In this document: positions 1 through 8,957 of the stretch, piece after piece
How the letters are laid out: each line of letters begins with the position of its first letter
Numbering within the stretch: position 1 is the first letter of the stretch
Assembly: GCF_014697575.1 (NCBI RefSeq)
Contig: NZ_JACJSC010000016.1
Location: 61,922 to 125,921, forward strand
Direction: 5' to 3'
DNA length: 64,000 nucleotides
From: Planktothrix sp. FACHB-1365
GTDB taxonomy: Bacteria > Cyanobacteriota > Cyanobacteriia > Cyanobacteriales > Microcoleaceae
The notes under the pieces: model-generated
Databases searched by the model: none
What the model was told of the DNA's origin: nothing
What the model saw: only the letters and a program-made list of their open reading frames with translations
Made by a program: the position numbers and the translations under genes

Positions 1-351
1 TTTCTTTGTTGCTAATAGAGTTTCTTGGGGATTTTTGGGTTGTTTTTTTGCCGATGATGGGGTTAAATTAGACGTTTCTGTTTTCAAACGTTGACTTAAT
101 CGGCTATTTTCGACCCAAACCCAAATGGCTATGACTGTACTTAAAACCGCCACAACTGTCAACATAATATTAGCAACGGCTTTCCTCGGTTTAGGAGTTG
201 AAGATTCTGATTCTGTTCCTAAATCCGATGATTTTAAACCAGGTAAGGCGTTTTTCGAGTCAAAGCGTTCTTTGGAGTTGGGTTCTAGCATTTGTTCTAA
301 TGATTCTAACCTTTCGGGTTTGCTCACTGATAATCCTGTTTTACCTTTCAT
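1..351 (-). CDS. Partial membrane-anchored protein, cut by left window edge
   Basis: An open minus-strand frame runs from an ATG at 349-351 through base 1 with no stop, so only the first ~117 residues are present. The visible part begins MKGKTGLSVSKPERLESL, is polar and Ser/Pro-rich, and then has one hydrophobic segment near residues 62-80 (NIMLTVVAVLSTVIAIWVW) followed by a Lys/Ser/Thr-rich stretch. That pattern fits a single-pass protein with a short cytoplasmic tail and a larger domain beyond the window. The frame stays open upstream of the ATG back to about base 430, so a non-ATG start there is possible. The family cannot be named from this part. Confidence 0.55.
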   Translation of the reverse strand, partial: MKGKTGLSVSKPERLESLEQMLEPNSKERFDSKNALPGLKSSDLGTESESSTPKPRKAVANIMLTVVAVLSTVIAIWVWVENSRLSQRLKTETSNLTPSSAKKQPKNPQETLLATKK

Positions 352-485
352 ACCACGATTTTCTACCGATGAGGAGGGGGGTCTATGTACAAACTCAGAT
401 AAATTTTGAGTGCTTCTCCTAAACTATAGTATTTTTGCGATCGCTTAACAATATCGCTATAATAAAATTGTTCTAAGTCTGATCT

Positions 486-2933
486 ATGTCACAACCTTCT
501 TCTGATCTCAATTCTCAACACTATCGCTTGCAACTCAAGATTCAAGGAACAGTGCAAGGCGTTGGCTTTCGTCCGTTTATTTATCGCCTCGCAACTCAGT
601 TAAACTTAACGGGATGGGTAAATAATTCCGTTCAAGGGGTTTGTATTGAAGTGGAAGGTTTACGGGAGAATTTAGAACAGTTTCAACGCCGTCTTCAACA
701 GGAAAAACCGCCTCAGTCTGAAATTTTAAGTTTAGACTCAATTTGGTTACCAACAGTAGGTTATTCTCAATTTGAAATTCACGTTTCTGACTCTACAACC
801 CACACTCAAAAGTCAGCAATTGTATTACCCGATTTATCAACTTGTTCTGACTGTTTACAAGAAATTTTTGATCCTGAAAATCGCCGTTATCAATACGCCT
901 TTACTAACTGTACCAATTGTGGGCCGCGTTATTCGATTATTCAAGGATTACCTTATGATCGAAATCACACCACAATGTCAACATTTACCCTGTGTTGTGA
1001 TTGTCAAAATGAATATAATAACCCTTTAAATCGTCGGTTTCATGCTCAACCCAATGCTTGTCCGGTTTGTGGGCCACAATTAGAATTATGGGATAAAATA
1101 GGAAATAAAATTGCTAGTTTTCAGGACGCTTTAAAACAATCGGCGGATATCATTCGTTCAGGTCAAATTTTAGCATTAAAAGGGTTAGGTGGATTTCTGT
1201 TAATCGTCGATGCTAGAAATGCAACGGCTGTACAGAATTTACGCACTCGTAAACGTCGCCCAGCTAAACCCTTGGCGGTGATGTATCCTAATTTAGAACA
1301 AGTTAAACAGGATTGTTTGGTTTCTGAATTAGAAGAACAATTATTATGTTCTCCCGCATCTCCAATTGTTTTGTTACGTCGAATTTCTCCATTAGCAGGG
1401 GTAATTTCCCCAGGAAATCCCTATTTAGGGGTGATGTTACCCTACACACCCTTACATCATTTATTATTAGCAGAATTAAATTTTCCGATTGTGGCAACCA
1501 GTGGCAATTTTGCCAGTGAACCGATTTGTATTGACGAAGCGGAAGCGGTCATTCGTTTAAATCAAATCGCCGATTTTTTCTTAGTTCATAACCGCCCCAT
1601 TGTTAGACCCATTGATGATTCTGTGGTCAGAGTGATTGCAGGTGAAGAAATGGTGTTGCGTCGCGCCAGAGGTTACGCGCCTTTACCTGTTCCTATCCCA
1701 GAAGAGTCTATAGGCGCAGATAGATCCCCATTTTATCAAACTAACTTTAGTTTAGCACAGCTTTCTGATTTGTCAATAGAAAACCCAAAAAAAATTTTAG
1801 CGGTGGGAGGACATTTAAAAAATACAATTGCTATAGCATTTAATCAAAAAGCCTTCTTAAGTCAACATATTGGAGATTTAGAAAACCCCCAAGCTTTAGA
1901 CGCATTTCAAGAAGTGATGAATAGTCTCAGTAATATTTATGATTTTCAACCGAATATCATTGTTTGTGATGCTCATCCTGATTATTATTCAACGCAATTT
2001 GCAGAAGCTTTATCCCAACAAAATCACCCCATTCCTTTGATTCGTGTCCAACATCATCTCGCTCATATTTTTTCCGTTATTGCTGAACATCATTTACAAC
2101 TTCCCTTATTAGGAATAGCTTGGGATGGAACCGGATATGGACTGGATGGAACTATTTGGGGAGGAGAATTTTTTCAGATCACAGAAACCCAAATTCAACG
2201 CATGGCTTCTTTTCGTCCTTTTCCCCTTCCCGGTGGAGATAAAGCCGTTTATGAACCGCGAAGAATTGCGTTAGGATTATTATATGAATTATTTGGAAAT
2301 TCTGTATTTAATCACGAGATAACTTTAGAGTCAATGAAATCTTTCACCACTCAAGAGTTAAAAATTATTCAAACCATGCTTAACCGTAAATTAAATACAC
2401 CTTTAACATCGAGTGTAGGCAGACTCTTTGATGGGGTGGCTGGTTTATTAGGAATTGCTGAAATAGTAAGTTTTGAAGGACAAGCGGCAATGGCGTTAGA
2501 ATTTGCCATTGATAATTTAGAAACCGATGAATATTATCCCTTTGAATGGTGTGATCTTCCCCAAGCTTTAGAAAAGGGAGAAAATCTAAATTATTTTAAT
2601 TGGGAAGCTACAATTAAAGCCATATTACAGGATAAAATTAACCAAAAACCGATTAATTTAATTTCAGCTAAATTTCATAATACTTTAGTTGAGGCGGTTT
2701 TAGAAATAGCGAGAAAATTAGGCGAAAAAACAATAACCTTAAGTGGAGGATGTTTTCAGAATCAATATTTAATTGAACGCATGATTAAACGCCTTTGTCA
2801 AGAACAATTTCAGGTGTATTGGTCACAAAAAATTCCTCCAAATGATGGAGGATTAGCACTAGGACAAGCTGCCTTTTTAATTAATCATCAACAATCTGTG
2901 CCCAATCTGGGAAGGAAGGCGGAAAAAAGTTAA
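486..2933 (+). CDS. hypF: Carbamoyltransferase HypF, [NiFe]-hydrogenase maturation
   Basis: HypF converts carbamoyl phosphate and ATP to a carbamoyl adenylate and passes the carbamoyl group to HypE, the source of the cyanide ligands of [NiFe] hydrogenases. All modules are visible in 815 residues: an N-terminal acylphosphatase domain with GTVQGVGFRPF at 21-31, paired zinc-finger motifs (CSDC, CTNC, CCDC, CPVC) around 110-200, a YrdC-like domain (about 205-390) and a C-terminal Kae1/TobZ-like carbamoyltransferase domain with DAHPDYYST, HHLAH and SGGCFQN motifs. No other hyp or hydrogenase structural gene is in the window. The 3' end overlaps the convergent gene at 2881-3444 by 53 bases. Confidence 0.95.
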   Translation: MSQPSSDLNSQHYRLQLKIQGTVQGVGFRPFIYRLATQLNLTGWVNNSVQGVCIEVEGLRENLEQFQRRLQQEKPPQSEILSLDSIWLPTVGYSQFEIHVSDSTTHTQKSAIVLPDLSTCSDCLQEIFDPENRRYQYAFTNCTNCGPRYSIIQGLPYDRNHTTMSTFTLCCDCQNEYNNPLNRRFHAQPNACPVCGPQLELWDKIGNKIASFQDALKQSADIIRSGQILALKGLGGFLLIVDARNATAVQNLRTRKRRPAKPLAVMYPNLEQVKQDCLVSELEEQLLCSPASPIVLLRRISPLAGVISPGNPYLGVMLPYTPLHHLLLAELNFPIVATSGNFASEPICIDEAEAVIRLNQIADFFLVHNRPIVRPIDDSVVRVIAGEEMVLRRARGYAPLPVPIPEESIGADRSPFYQTNFSLAQLSDLSIENPKKILAVGGHLKNTIAIAFNQKAFLSQHIGDLENPQALDAFQEVMNSLSNIYDFQPNIIVCDAHPDYYSTQFAEALSQQNHPIPLIRVQHHLAHIFSVIAEHHLQLPLLGIAWDGTGYGLDGTIWGGEFFQITETQIQRMASFRPFPLPGGDKAVYEPRRIALGLLYELFGNSVFNHEITLESMKSFTTQELKIIQTMLNRKLNTPLTSSVGRLFDGVAGLLGIAEIVSFEGQAAMALEFAIDNLETDEYYPFEWCDLPQALEKGENLNYFNWEATIKAILQDKINQKPINLISAKFHNTLVEAVLEIARKLGEKTITLSGGCFQNQYLIERMIKRLCQEQFQVYWSQKIPPNDGGLALGQAAFLINHQQSVPNLGRKAEKS

Positions 2934-3444
2934 TTTCATAATTGGAATCTTCCCATTCTTGCACCCAAAGGGGAATTTTCCCCGGTTCAGGTGTTCGCGC
3001 AAATTGTCGTTCTTTAACTTCAATGATCCGAAAAATTTGCTTGAGGGTATCCCCTTTATCTAAAGACTCACACAGCAAATCATCCAGTTCAGGATCAACC
3101 CGTTTGACTCGACTTTTTCCGTCTTCAACCCATAACAATTTCAAAGATTCTAAATTGCGAGGGCTTAATTTACTTTTGAAATAGACACGCTTGAGGGTAG
3201 CAACGGGATCTAAACTACGTTCAACTCGACGAATTTGTTGTAAGCGAAGATAATGCCATTCTGCCAATCTTAATCGTTCTTCTGGACTAATTACCCCTTT
3301 GCTGGTGGCGTGTTTCAAACCATATTTAGCTTGAGAACACCCCAAATTTGCTAACAGGTGGATTAATTCTCGCTCTTTCGGTGTCGCCTGTCGTCGAACA
3401 ATCGTATTTGTTGATGCTCGTTGCCTTTTGGTTTCCGTTTGCAT
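2881..3444 (-). CDS. Conserved hypothetical protein, 187 aa
   Basis: I do not recognise a named family. The protein is soluble, highly charged and Arg-rich at its N-terminus (MQTETKRQRASTNTIVRR), with predicted helices in the first two thirds (ATPKERELIHLLANLG, SPEERLRLAEWHYLRLQQIRR) and an acidic, Trp/Pro-rich tail (PLWVQEWEDSNYE, FPPSFPDWAQIVDD). There is no signal peptide or membrane segment. Codon use resembles neighbouring genes, and the frame is clean, so I take it as real. Its 3' end overlaps hypF tail-to-tail. It may be a small cyanobacterial regulatory or adaptor protein, but no function can be assigned. Confidence 0.7.
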   Translation of the reverse strand: MQTETKRQRASTNTIVRRQATPKERELIHLLANLGCSQAKYGLKHATSKGVISPEERLRLAEWHYLRLQQIRRVERSLDPVATLKRVYFKSKLSPRNLESLKLLWVEDGKSRVKRVDPELDDLLCESLDKGDTLKQIFRIIEVKERQFARTPEPGKIPLWVQEWEDSNYEINFFPPSFPDWAQIVDD

Positions 3445-4305
3445 TTGTCCACCGACCGTTACTAGAAATACAGTTTCAACTCAACTCATGCAATCCTTGA
3501 TGATGTCTAATCTGTAAGCCCCATTCTCCGTGACTCATGGGCTACAAACATCCTCAGACTCACGGATGTGGTTGTAGACAAACGGTATGGACTTGAGGAC
3601 ATTCAAGCTTAATCTGGTTAGGGTGTCAAGTCGAACGGAAACACCGAAATAACTAACACCGCTTTATTGACTCCAGAAAGTCTTAATTAACACGCCTAAT
3701 GATCAATCTACAAGCAGCTTAACCCAAAACTTTAAGCTATGCCTAAATTTGTCATAAATTTAAGTAACTTTCAGAAAAAGTGGGTGATTGCAAAAGACCT
3801 CTTGAAATCGTTAAAATCTGCCTGCCATAATCAACATAGACTCGCACACCTTGATCGATCATTTAACTCAGACGTGACTTGTCCGTAGTGTCCATGTTTG
3901 TCCAACTAACCCATCAGGGGTTCACAGGAAAGCCATCAGGAAGTTGATCGATCTAGGTATCTTGCCATCAGGTGCATCTTTATTTTCCTCAATAGACTCT
4001 TACTATGTCTAATCATAGCCTACCGGGTCAACATCCTTTTCATCTTAGTTTACGCTTTGTGACAATTTTTGTCTGAAGTTAATATCTAGGATCGAAAAAT
4101 AATTGATCCGGATTTTCCCTAACAAGTCTTCCCTAAATCACAATTAACCTCCTTTTTGATCTTTTTCAACTATTCACTCAGTCTTCAAAATTTCAATCCC
4201 CTTTGGTTTAAGTTAATATTATTTATCAATATTATTATTAATATTATTTAAAATCTTTTAATCCCCACACCGGGCTATAATACCAGGCACGTTTTAGGAT
4301 GACTT
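3445..4305. other. Long intergenic region without a recognisable gene
   Basis: About 860 bases with no convincing reading frame on either strand. It is moderately mixed in composition up to about 4070, then strongly AT-rich just before the acyltransferase gene. Near 3515-3575 there are short complementary segments (for example a TGACTCATGGGCT block and GACTCACGGATGTGG) that could fold, so an untranslated RNA or long 5' leader is possible. I cannot identify a known RNA family. The AT-rich stretch at about 4200-4290 is the likely promoter area for the gene at 4306. Confidence 0.4.
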
Positions 4306-5421
4306 ATGCGCCTACAGGCTTTGGATGTATTTCGGGGAATTGCGATCGCCAGTATGATATTGGTCAATAACCCCGGTAGTTGGGATTTTGTCTATCCCCT
4401 GCTCAATCATGCAGAATGGAATGGTTGTACCCCCACAGACTTAGTATTTCCTTTCTTTCTATTTATTGTTGGGGTAGCAATGGCTTTTTCCCTCTTGAAG
4501 TATACAAAAGAGTATCGTTCTCCAGAAACGACCGTTCCTGAATCGATTTATTGGCGAATTGCTAAACGATGTGGCATTTTATTTTTATTAGGATTACTCC
4601 TGAATGGATTTCCAACTTATAACCTCGCCCAAATTCGGATTATGGGGGTTTTACAACGGATTAGTGTTGCCTATTTTTTAGCGGCGATCGCTATTTTTAA
4701 TCTATCAAAAAAAGGATTATGGATATTAAGTGCTGCAATTTTAGTTGGATATTGGATAGCCCTGCAATATATTCCAGTTCCGAGCTATGGCGCTGGAAAT
4801 CTAACACCGGAGGGAAATTTTGCCGCCTATATTGATCGAATACTATTAGGTCAAAACCATTTATGGAAAGGGGGAGTTTATGATCCTGAAGGATTATTTA
4901 GTACCTTTCCGGCTGTTGTTACAGTTCTAGCGGGTTATTTAACCGGAAATTGGATTAGAAAACAACCGATTAGAACCTACACCAGTATCAGTTTAATTGT
5001 ATTTGCAATTAGTTGTTTTGTTGTAGGATATTTGTGGGCGGAAATTTTTCCCTTAAATAAATCTCTGTGGACAAGTTCTTTTACCACCGTTACCGTCGGA
5101 TGGTCATTACTGCTGTTAGCATTTTGTTATGAAACCCTAGAAGTTCGAGGCTGGACAAAATGGGGATTTCCGTTTAAAGTTATGGGGTTAAATGCCCTTT
5201 TTATCTTTGTCGCTTCTGGTTTTGTCGCTAGACTTCTTAATTTAATTAAAATAGGAAATTCCCCCGAAGCTCCCAGCGCTAAAACTTGGTTGTATGAAAC
5301 CGTATTTCAATCGATTTTTGGCCCGATGAATGGTTCTCTGGCTTTTGCGATCGCAACCCTTTTATTTTGGTGGGTCATTTCCTATTTCATGTATCGTCAG
5401 GGATGGTTTGTGAAAGTTTAA
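4306..5421 (+). CDS. HGSNAT-like membrane acyltransferase (DUF5009/DUF1624 type)
   Basis: A 371-residue polytopic membrane protein of the heparan-alpha-glucosaminide N-acetyltransferase-like family. It begins with the family signature RLQALDVFRGIAIASMILVNNPG, followed by the PTDLVFPFFLFIVGVAMAFS helix, and has about ten hydrophobic segments, including LLFLLGLLLNGFP-like and SLLLLAFCYETLEV. Family members move acyl groups across or onto sugars at the membrane; the substrate of the cyanobacterial proteins is not established. The start follows an AT-rich leader with GGATGACTT just before the ATG. It is not obviously in an operon: clpP follows 128 bases downstream with its own leader. Confidence 0.85.
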   Translation: MRLQALDVFRGIAIASMILVNNPGSWDFVYPLLNHAEWNGCTPTDLVFPFFLFIVGVAMAFSLLKYTKEYRSPETTVPESIYWRIAKRCGILFLLGLLLNGFPTYNLAQIRIMGVLQRISVAYFLAAIAIFNLSKKGLWILSAAILVGYWIALQYIPVPSYGAGNLTPEGNFAAYIDRILLGQNHLWKGGVYDPEGLFSTFPAVVTVLAGYLTGNWIRKQPIRTYTSISLIVFAISCFVVGYLWAEIFPLNKSLWTSSFTTVTVGWSLLLLAFCYETLEVRGWTKWGFPFKVMGLNALFIFVASGFVARLLNLIKIGNSPEAPSAKTWLYETVFQSIFGPMNGSLAFAIATLLFWWVISYFMYRQGWFVKV

Positions 5422-5477
5422 ACCCTCGACATCCAACCCAAACGAAAAATCTGGATTTGAGCAGCAAAATCTAGGCC

Positions 5478-5492
5478 AGAAACCCGGTTTCT
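5478..5492. repeat. Short near-palindrome AGAAACC-C-GGTTTCT
   Basis: A 15-base near-perfect inverted repeat with a single central C lies between the acyltransferase and clpP. Related AAACCCGG/CCGGGTTT arms occur in the terminator at 7920-7945, which suggests a family of small hairpins placed at gene ends. It may act as a weak terminator for the gene ending at 5421, but there is no T-run after it. Confidence 0.4.
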
Positions 5493-5549
5493 ACGTCAGT
5501 CCTAAAATCGCTACAATGACAATAGAATGACTATGAGCAGCACAGTCCT

Positions 5550-6152
5550 ATGATTCCAACCGTTATTGAACAATCGGGTCGTGGCGAAAGAGCCTTTGAT
5601 ATCTATTCTCGGCTATTACGCGATCGCATTATCTTCCTGGGACAACAGGTGACAGCAGACCTGGCTAACTTAATTGTGGCCCAGATGTTGTTCCTCGATG
5701 CCGATGATCCAGAGAAAGATATTTATCTCTACATCAACTCGCCGGGGGGTTCGGTGACGGCTGGTTTAGGCATTTTTGACACCATGAACCACATCCGTCC
5801 CGATGTTTGTACGATTTGTATTGGGTTAGCCGCCAGTATGGGTGCGTTCCTGTTGAGTGCGGGGGCCAAAGGTAAACGGATGAGTCTTCCCCATTCTCGA
5901 ATTATGATTCACCAACCGTTAGGAGGAGCCCAAGGACAGGCGACGGATATTGAAATTCAGGCGAAAGAAATTTTGTATCTGAAAAAACGCCTAAATCAAC
6001 ATTTAGCGGATCACACGGGTCAGCCGTTATCCCGCATTGAAGAAGATACAGAACGGGATTTCTTTATGTCAGCAGAAGAAGCCATGCAATACGGTTTAAT
6101 TGATCAAGTGATTAACCGTCGTCCTTCTGCATCAAATCCGGTTGTGAGTTAG
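5550..6152 (+). CDS. clpP: ATP-dependent Clp protease proteolytic subunit ClpP
   Basis: Serine peptidase subunit that assembles into the tetradecameric Clp barrel and degrades proteins delivered by ClpC or ClpX. The 200-residue length is normal. The catalytic triad is visible as Ser96 (AASMGAF), His121 (RIMIHQP) and Asp170 (EDTERD), and the oligomerisation and substrate loop [12 protein letters not shown] is intact. Cyanobacteria carry several clpP paralogues plus the inactive clpR; the intact triad rules out ClpR. Which paralogue number this is cannot be decided here. The ATG is preceded by a short leader, and no clpX or other clp gene is adjacent in the window. Confidence 0.95.
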   Translation: MIPTVIEQSGRGERAFDIYSRLLRDRIIFLGQQVTADLANLIVAQMLFLDADDPEKDIYLYINSPGGSVTAGLGIFDTMNHIRPDVCTICIGLAASMGAFLLSAGAKGKRMSLPHSRIMIHQPLGGAQGQATDIEIQAKEILYLKKRLNQHLADHTGQPLSRIEEDTERDFFMSAEEAMQYGLIDQVINRRPSASNPVVS

Positions 6153-6168
6153 TTATTCTTGATAACGT

Positions 6169-6227
6169 GTCGGTTTGAAGACCCCGCTACACCTCCTTTT
6201 AGGTTAGCGGAGGGATGAAAAGCCGAC
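6169..6227 (+). terminator. Stem-loop after clpP, probable terminator
   Basis: An inner stem pairs CCGCTA (6184-6189) with TAGCGG (6205-6210), and an outer imperfect stem pairs the TCGGTTT block with AAAGCCGA. It lies 17 bases after the clpP stop. There is no strong T-run, so it could also be a small mobile-element hairpin rather than a terminator. Confidence 0.4.
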
Positions 6228-6306
6228 CGATAAACCCCCTCCATTGTGTAGGGGAGGTTAATTTGTTGAAGCGCTCATAGCTTTTCTATTGTTTTTTGAT
6301 CGCATT

Positions 6307-7902
6307 ATGGTTAATCAATTATTCTACGGTGATAATTTAGAAGTTCTGCGGAAACATATTAAGGATGAATCTGTAGATTTATGTTATATTGATCCCCCAT
6401 TTAATTCTAAACGTAATTATAATCAAATTTATAATAATTTAGGCAAAGAAGATCAAGCCCAAGCTCAAGCCTTTATTGATACTTGGACTTGGGATGATCA
6501 GGCTAATCAAGGTTTAAAGGAGATTTTTAGCAATTATCAAGGTCATTTTACCCAACAAAGTATTGATTTAATAGCAGGATTAACAAAAGTTCTGGGTAAG
6601 GGTAGCCTTTTGGCTTATTTAGTTAGTATGACTTTGAGAATTGCAGAAATTTATCGAGTTTTAAAACCAACAGGAAGCTTTTATTTACATTGTGATCCTA
6701 CAGCTAGTCATTATCTAAAATTAATTTTAGATGCAGTTTTTTGTTCTCAAGGTGGGAACTATCAGAATGAAATTACTTGGAAAAGGACGACTAACTCAGG
6801 AAGTAGTAAATCTATTTCTAAAAGATTTCCTTCTAATGCTGATATCATCTTATTCTATACGAAATCTGATCAGTATTATTTTGAACATATTAGACAAGAA
6901 TATTCTGAAAAATATAAATCTCGATTTACAAAAAGAGATAAAAGAGGATATTATTATTTAGATAACTTAAAAACTTATTCTGAGGAAAGATTGGAAAAGC
7001 TAAAAGCTGAAGATAGAATTGAATATACTAAAAATGGAACTCCTCGGATTAAAAACTATCTTCATGAGACACAAGGAGTTATTATGGATAATATCTGGAC
7101 AGATATACAATCAATTAATTCTCAAGCTAAAGAACGTTTGGGTTATCCAACTCAAAAACCAGAAGCATTGTTAGAAAGGATTATTCAATCAAGTAGTCAA
7201 GAAGGAGATATTATTTTAGATGCTTATTGTGGTTGTGGGACAACCGTTGCAGTATCACAACGTTTAGAGCGTCAATGGATAGGGATTGATATTACTTATC
7301 AAAGTATTAGTTTAATTTTAAAACGGTTAGAAGATGCGTTTGGTCAAGGAATATTAGAACAAATTCAACTCAATGGAATTCCTAAAGATATGAAATCTGC
7401 GATCGCATTAGCCAATAAAAAAGACGATCGCACCCGCAAGGAATTTGAAAAATGGGCAGTTTTAACTTATAGTAATAATCGGGCAGTAATTAACCCGAAA
7501 AAAGGCGCGGATAAGGGTATTGATGGTATTGCTTATTTTCGAGGGGAACAGGATGAACCGGAAAAAATTATTTTACAAGTCAAATCTGGTAATGTTAAAT
7601 CAGGAGATATTCGAGATTTACAAGGAACCTTAACCTTAGAAAAAGCCAAAATGGGGATTTTTATTACTTTAAAAGAACCTACAAAAGAGATGATTAAAAC
7701 AGCTAAATCCGCCGGAATTTATCAAAATAAATATATGAGTCAAAGTTATGATCAAATCTCAATTGTGACAGTTCAAGAGATTATTGAGGAGAAAAAACGG
7801 TTATCCATTCCGTTAGGTTATGAAGTCTTAAAATCTGCTGAAAAACAAAAAGAAGTTCAACCAACGCAGTTAAGCTTATTAGATATTGATATCACTTCCT
7901 AA
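6307..7902 (+). CDS. Adenine-type DNA methyltransferase with C-terminal Mrr-like nuclease domain
   Basis: A 531-residue site-specific DNA methyltransferase. The catalytic motif YIDPPFNS is near residue 28-35 and the SAM-binding motif DAYCGCGTT near residue 300, so catalysis precedes SAM binding (beta-class order, N6-adenine or N4-cytosine). The sequence NIWTDIQSINSQAKERLGYPTQKPEALLERII before the SAM motif is typical of type III/type II beta enzymes. After residue ~370 a second domain shows ADKGIDGIAYF and IILQVKSGN, the D...QxK arrangement of Mrr-type PD-(D/E)xK nucleases. A single-chain restriction-modification enzyme is therefore plausible. I chose the ATG at 6307; a TTG six codons upstream (6289) is also open. 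No separate restriction gene is adjacent. Confidence 0.85.
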   Translation: MVNQLFYGDNLEVLRKHIKDESVDLCYIDPPFNSKRNYNQIYNNLGKEDQAQAQAFIDTWTWDDQANQGLKEIFSNYQGHFTQQSIDLIAGLTKVLGKGSLLAYLVSMTLRIAEIYRVLKPTGSFYLHCDPTASHYLKLILDAVFCSQGGNYQNEITWKRTTNSGSSKSISKRFPSNADIILFYTKSDQYYFEHIRQEYSEKYKSRFTKRDKRGYYYLDNLKTYSEERLEKLKAEDRIEYTKNGTPRIKNYLHETQGVIMDNIWTDIQSINSQAKERLGYPTQKPEALLERIIQSSSQEGDIILDAYCGCGTTVAVSQRLERQWIGIDITYQSISLILKRLEDAFGQGILEQIQLNGIPKDMKSAIALANKKDDRTRKEFEKWAVLTYSNNRAVINPKKGADKGIDGIAYFRGEQDEPEKIILQVKSGNVKSGDIRDLQGTLTLEKAKMGIFITLKEPTKEMIKTAKSAGIYQNKYMSQSYDQISIVTVQEIIEEKKRLSIPLGYEVLKSAEKQKEVQPTQLSLLDIDITS

Positions 7903-7919
7903 ACAATACAAACTCAAAA

Positions 7920-7945
7920 ACCCGGTAACTTGTAAGAAACCGGGC
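7920..7945. terminator. Bidirectional terminator hairpin
   Basis: CCCGGT (7921-7926) pairs with ACCGGG (7939-7944) around a 12-base loop. It is flanked by an A-run on the left and CTTTT on the right. It sits between the convergent methyltransferase and fasciclin genes and can serve both strands. Confidence 0.75.
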
Positions 7946-7997
7946 TTTTAGATGATCTCAAAATCGATTAATTTTGAATTTGAGAACTCCTTAAATT

Positions 7998-8792
7998 CTA
8001 TTGAGCGTTAGGAGCAGGAGCATCAGGAGGAAGAATAACAACCTTAATCACATGAATAACACCATTGCTGGCATTAATATCTGGTTGAACAACTTCAGCA
8101 CCATTAACTTTAACTTTGCCTTCAGCCACTTCTAAATTAACCGGATCTCCTTCAACTGTAGCGACTTCACCCGGTTGAATTTCAGCCGAAGCGACTTTAG
8201 TGGGCAGAATATGATACTGGAGAATTTGAGCCAATTTTTCTTTATTTTCTGGCTTCATTAACTCTTCTAAAGTACCCGCAGGTAAGGCAGCAAACGCTTC
8301 ATCAGTGGGGGCAAAAACGGTGTAATTGCCTGCACCCGATAGGGTTTCGGTTAACCCAGCCGCTTCAACGGCTTTCGTGAAGGTACTGAAAGAGGGGTTG
8401 CTGCTGGCAATTTGGACAACGGTTTCTGACTCGTTGGAAACTAAAGCTGCATCTGTTCCAGTATTTTCGGAAGCAACAGCAGGAGTGGTGGTCGCTGTAC
8501 TGGCTGTGGTATCAGCACCCGGAGTGGTGGTCGCTGTACTGGCTGTGGTATCAGCACCCGGAGTGGTGGTCGCTGTACTGGCTGTGGTATCAGCACCCGG
8601 AGAGGGGGAAGCAGTGGTGGCTGTTGTTGTAGAGGTTGTAGACTCAGGAGTCCCTGCTGCTTGTTCGGTCGCCGGTTGTTCCGGGGTGGTGTTGGTGGCA
8701 GTAGGCTGACCGCAGGCTGTAAGGACAGCGACACTGCTGACGGTTGCTAATAAAGTCAGAAATTTTTGGGTTGTTTGAGCCATGCTATTCAT
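7998..8792 (-). CDS. Fasciclin-domain lipoprotein
   Basis: A 264-residue exported lipoprotein. The N-terminus has a hydrophobic signal ending in the lipobox VLTAC-GQ (Cys near residue 27). Residues ~30-115 are a low-complexity Thr/Ala/Ser/Pro linker with three copies of a 13-residue unit containing TTPGADTTASTAT. The C-terminal ~135 residues are one FAS1 domain (SNPSFSTFTKAVEAAGL, FAPTDEAFAALP, LQYHILPTKV, NGVIHVIKVVILPP). FAS1 domains mediate cell-surface adhesion. The gene is monocistronic, with a terminator at 7920-7945. An alternative ATG lies three codons downstream. Confidence 0.9.
   Translation of the reverse strand: MNSMAQTTQKFLTLLATVSSVAVLTACGQPTATNTTPEQPATEQAAGTPESTTSTTTATTASPSPGADTTASTATTTPGADTTASTATTTPGADTTASTATTTPAVASENTGTDAALVSNESETVVQIASSNPSFSTFTKAVEAAGLTETLSGAGNYTVFAPTDEAFAALPAGTLEELMKPENKEKLAQILQYHILPTKVASAEIQPGEVATVEGDPVNLEVAEGKVKVNGAEVVQPDINASNGVIHVIKVVILPPDAPAPNAQ
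8482..8598. repeat. Three identical tandem 39-bp units inside the fasciclin gene
   Basis: Units at 8482-8520, 8521-8559 and 8560-8598 are identical in sequence, encoding 13 residues each of the Thr/Ala-rich linker. Exact identity points to recent slippage, so copy number probably varies between strains. Confidence 0.9.
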
Positions 8793-8957
8793 AATTTAGG
8801 CGTTTTGTTTGTAAACAGGTACACAAACTGCGTATGTAATTCTACGCATAGTAACATATCTTCACAAAATTTCAAGTCCTGTTGCAAAATTCAGTCTCCA
8901 AACCACCTCAACACCAGAAAGACCATTAAGATGATGACAACTCTAACATTTATTTTG

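Noticed and set aside
8482..8598. Possible CRISPR-like repeats
   Set aside because: The three 39-bp units are directly adjacent without spacers and encode a linker inside a lipoprotein gene.
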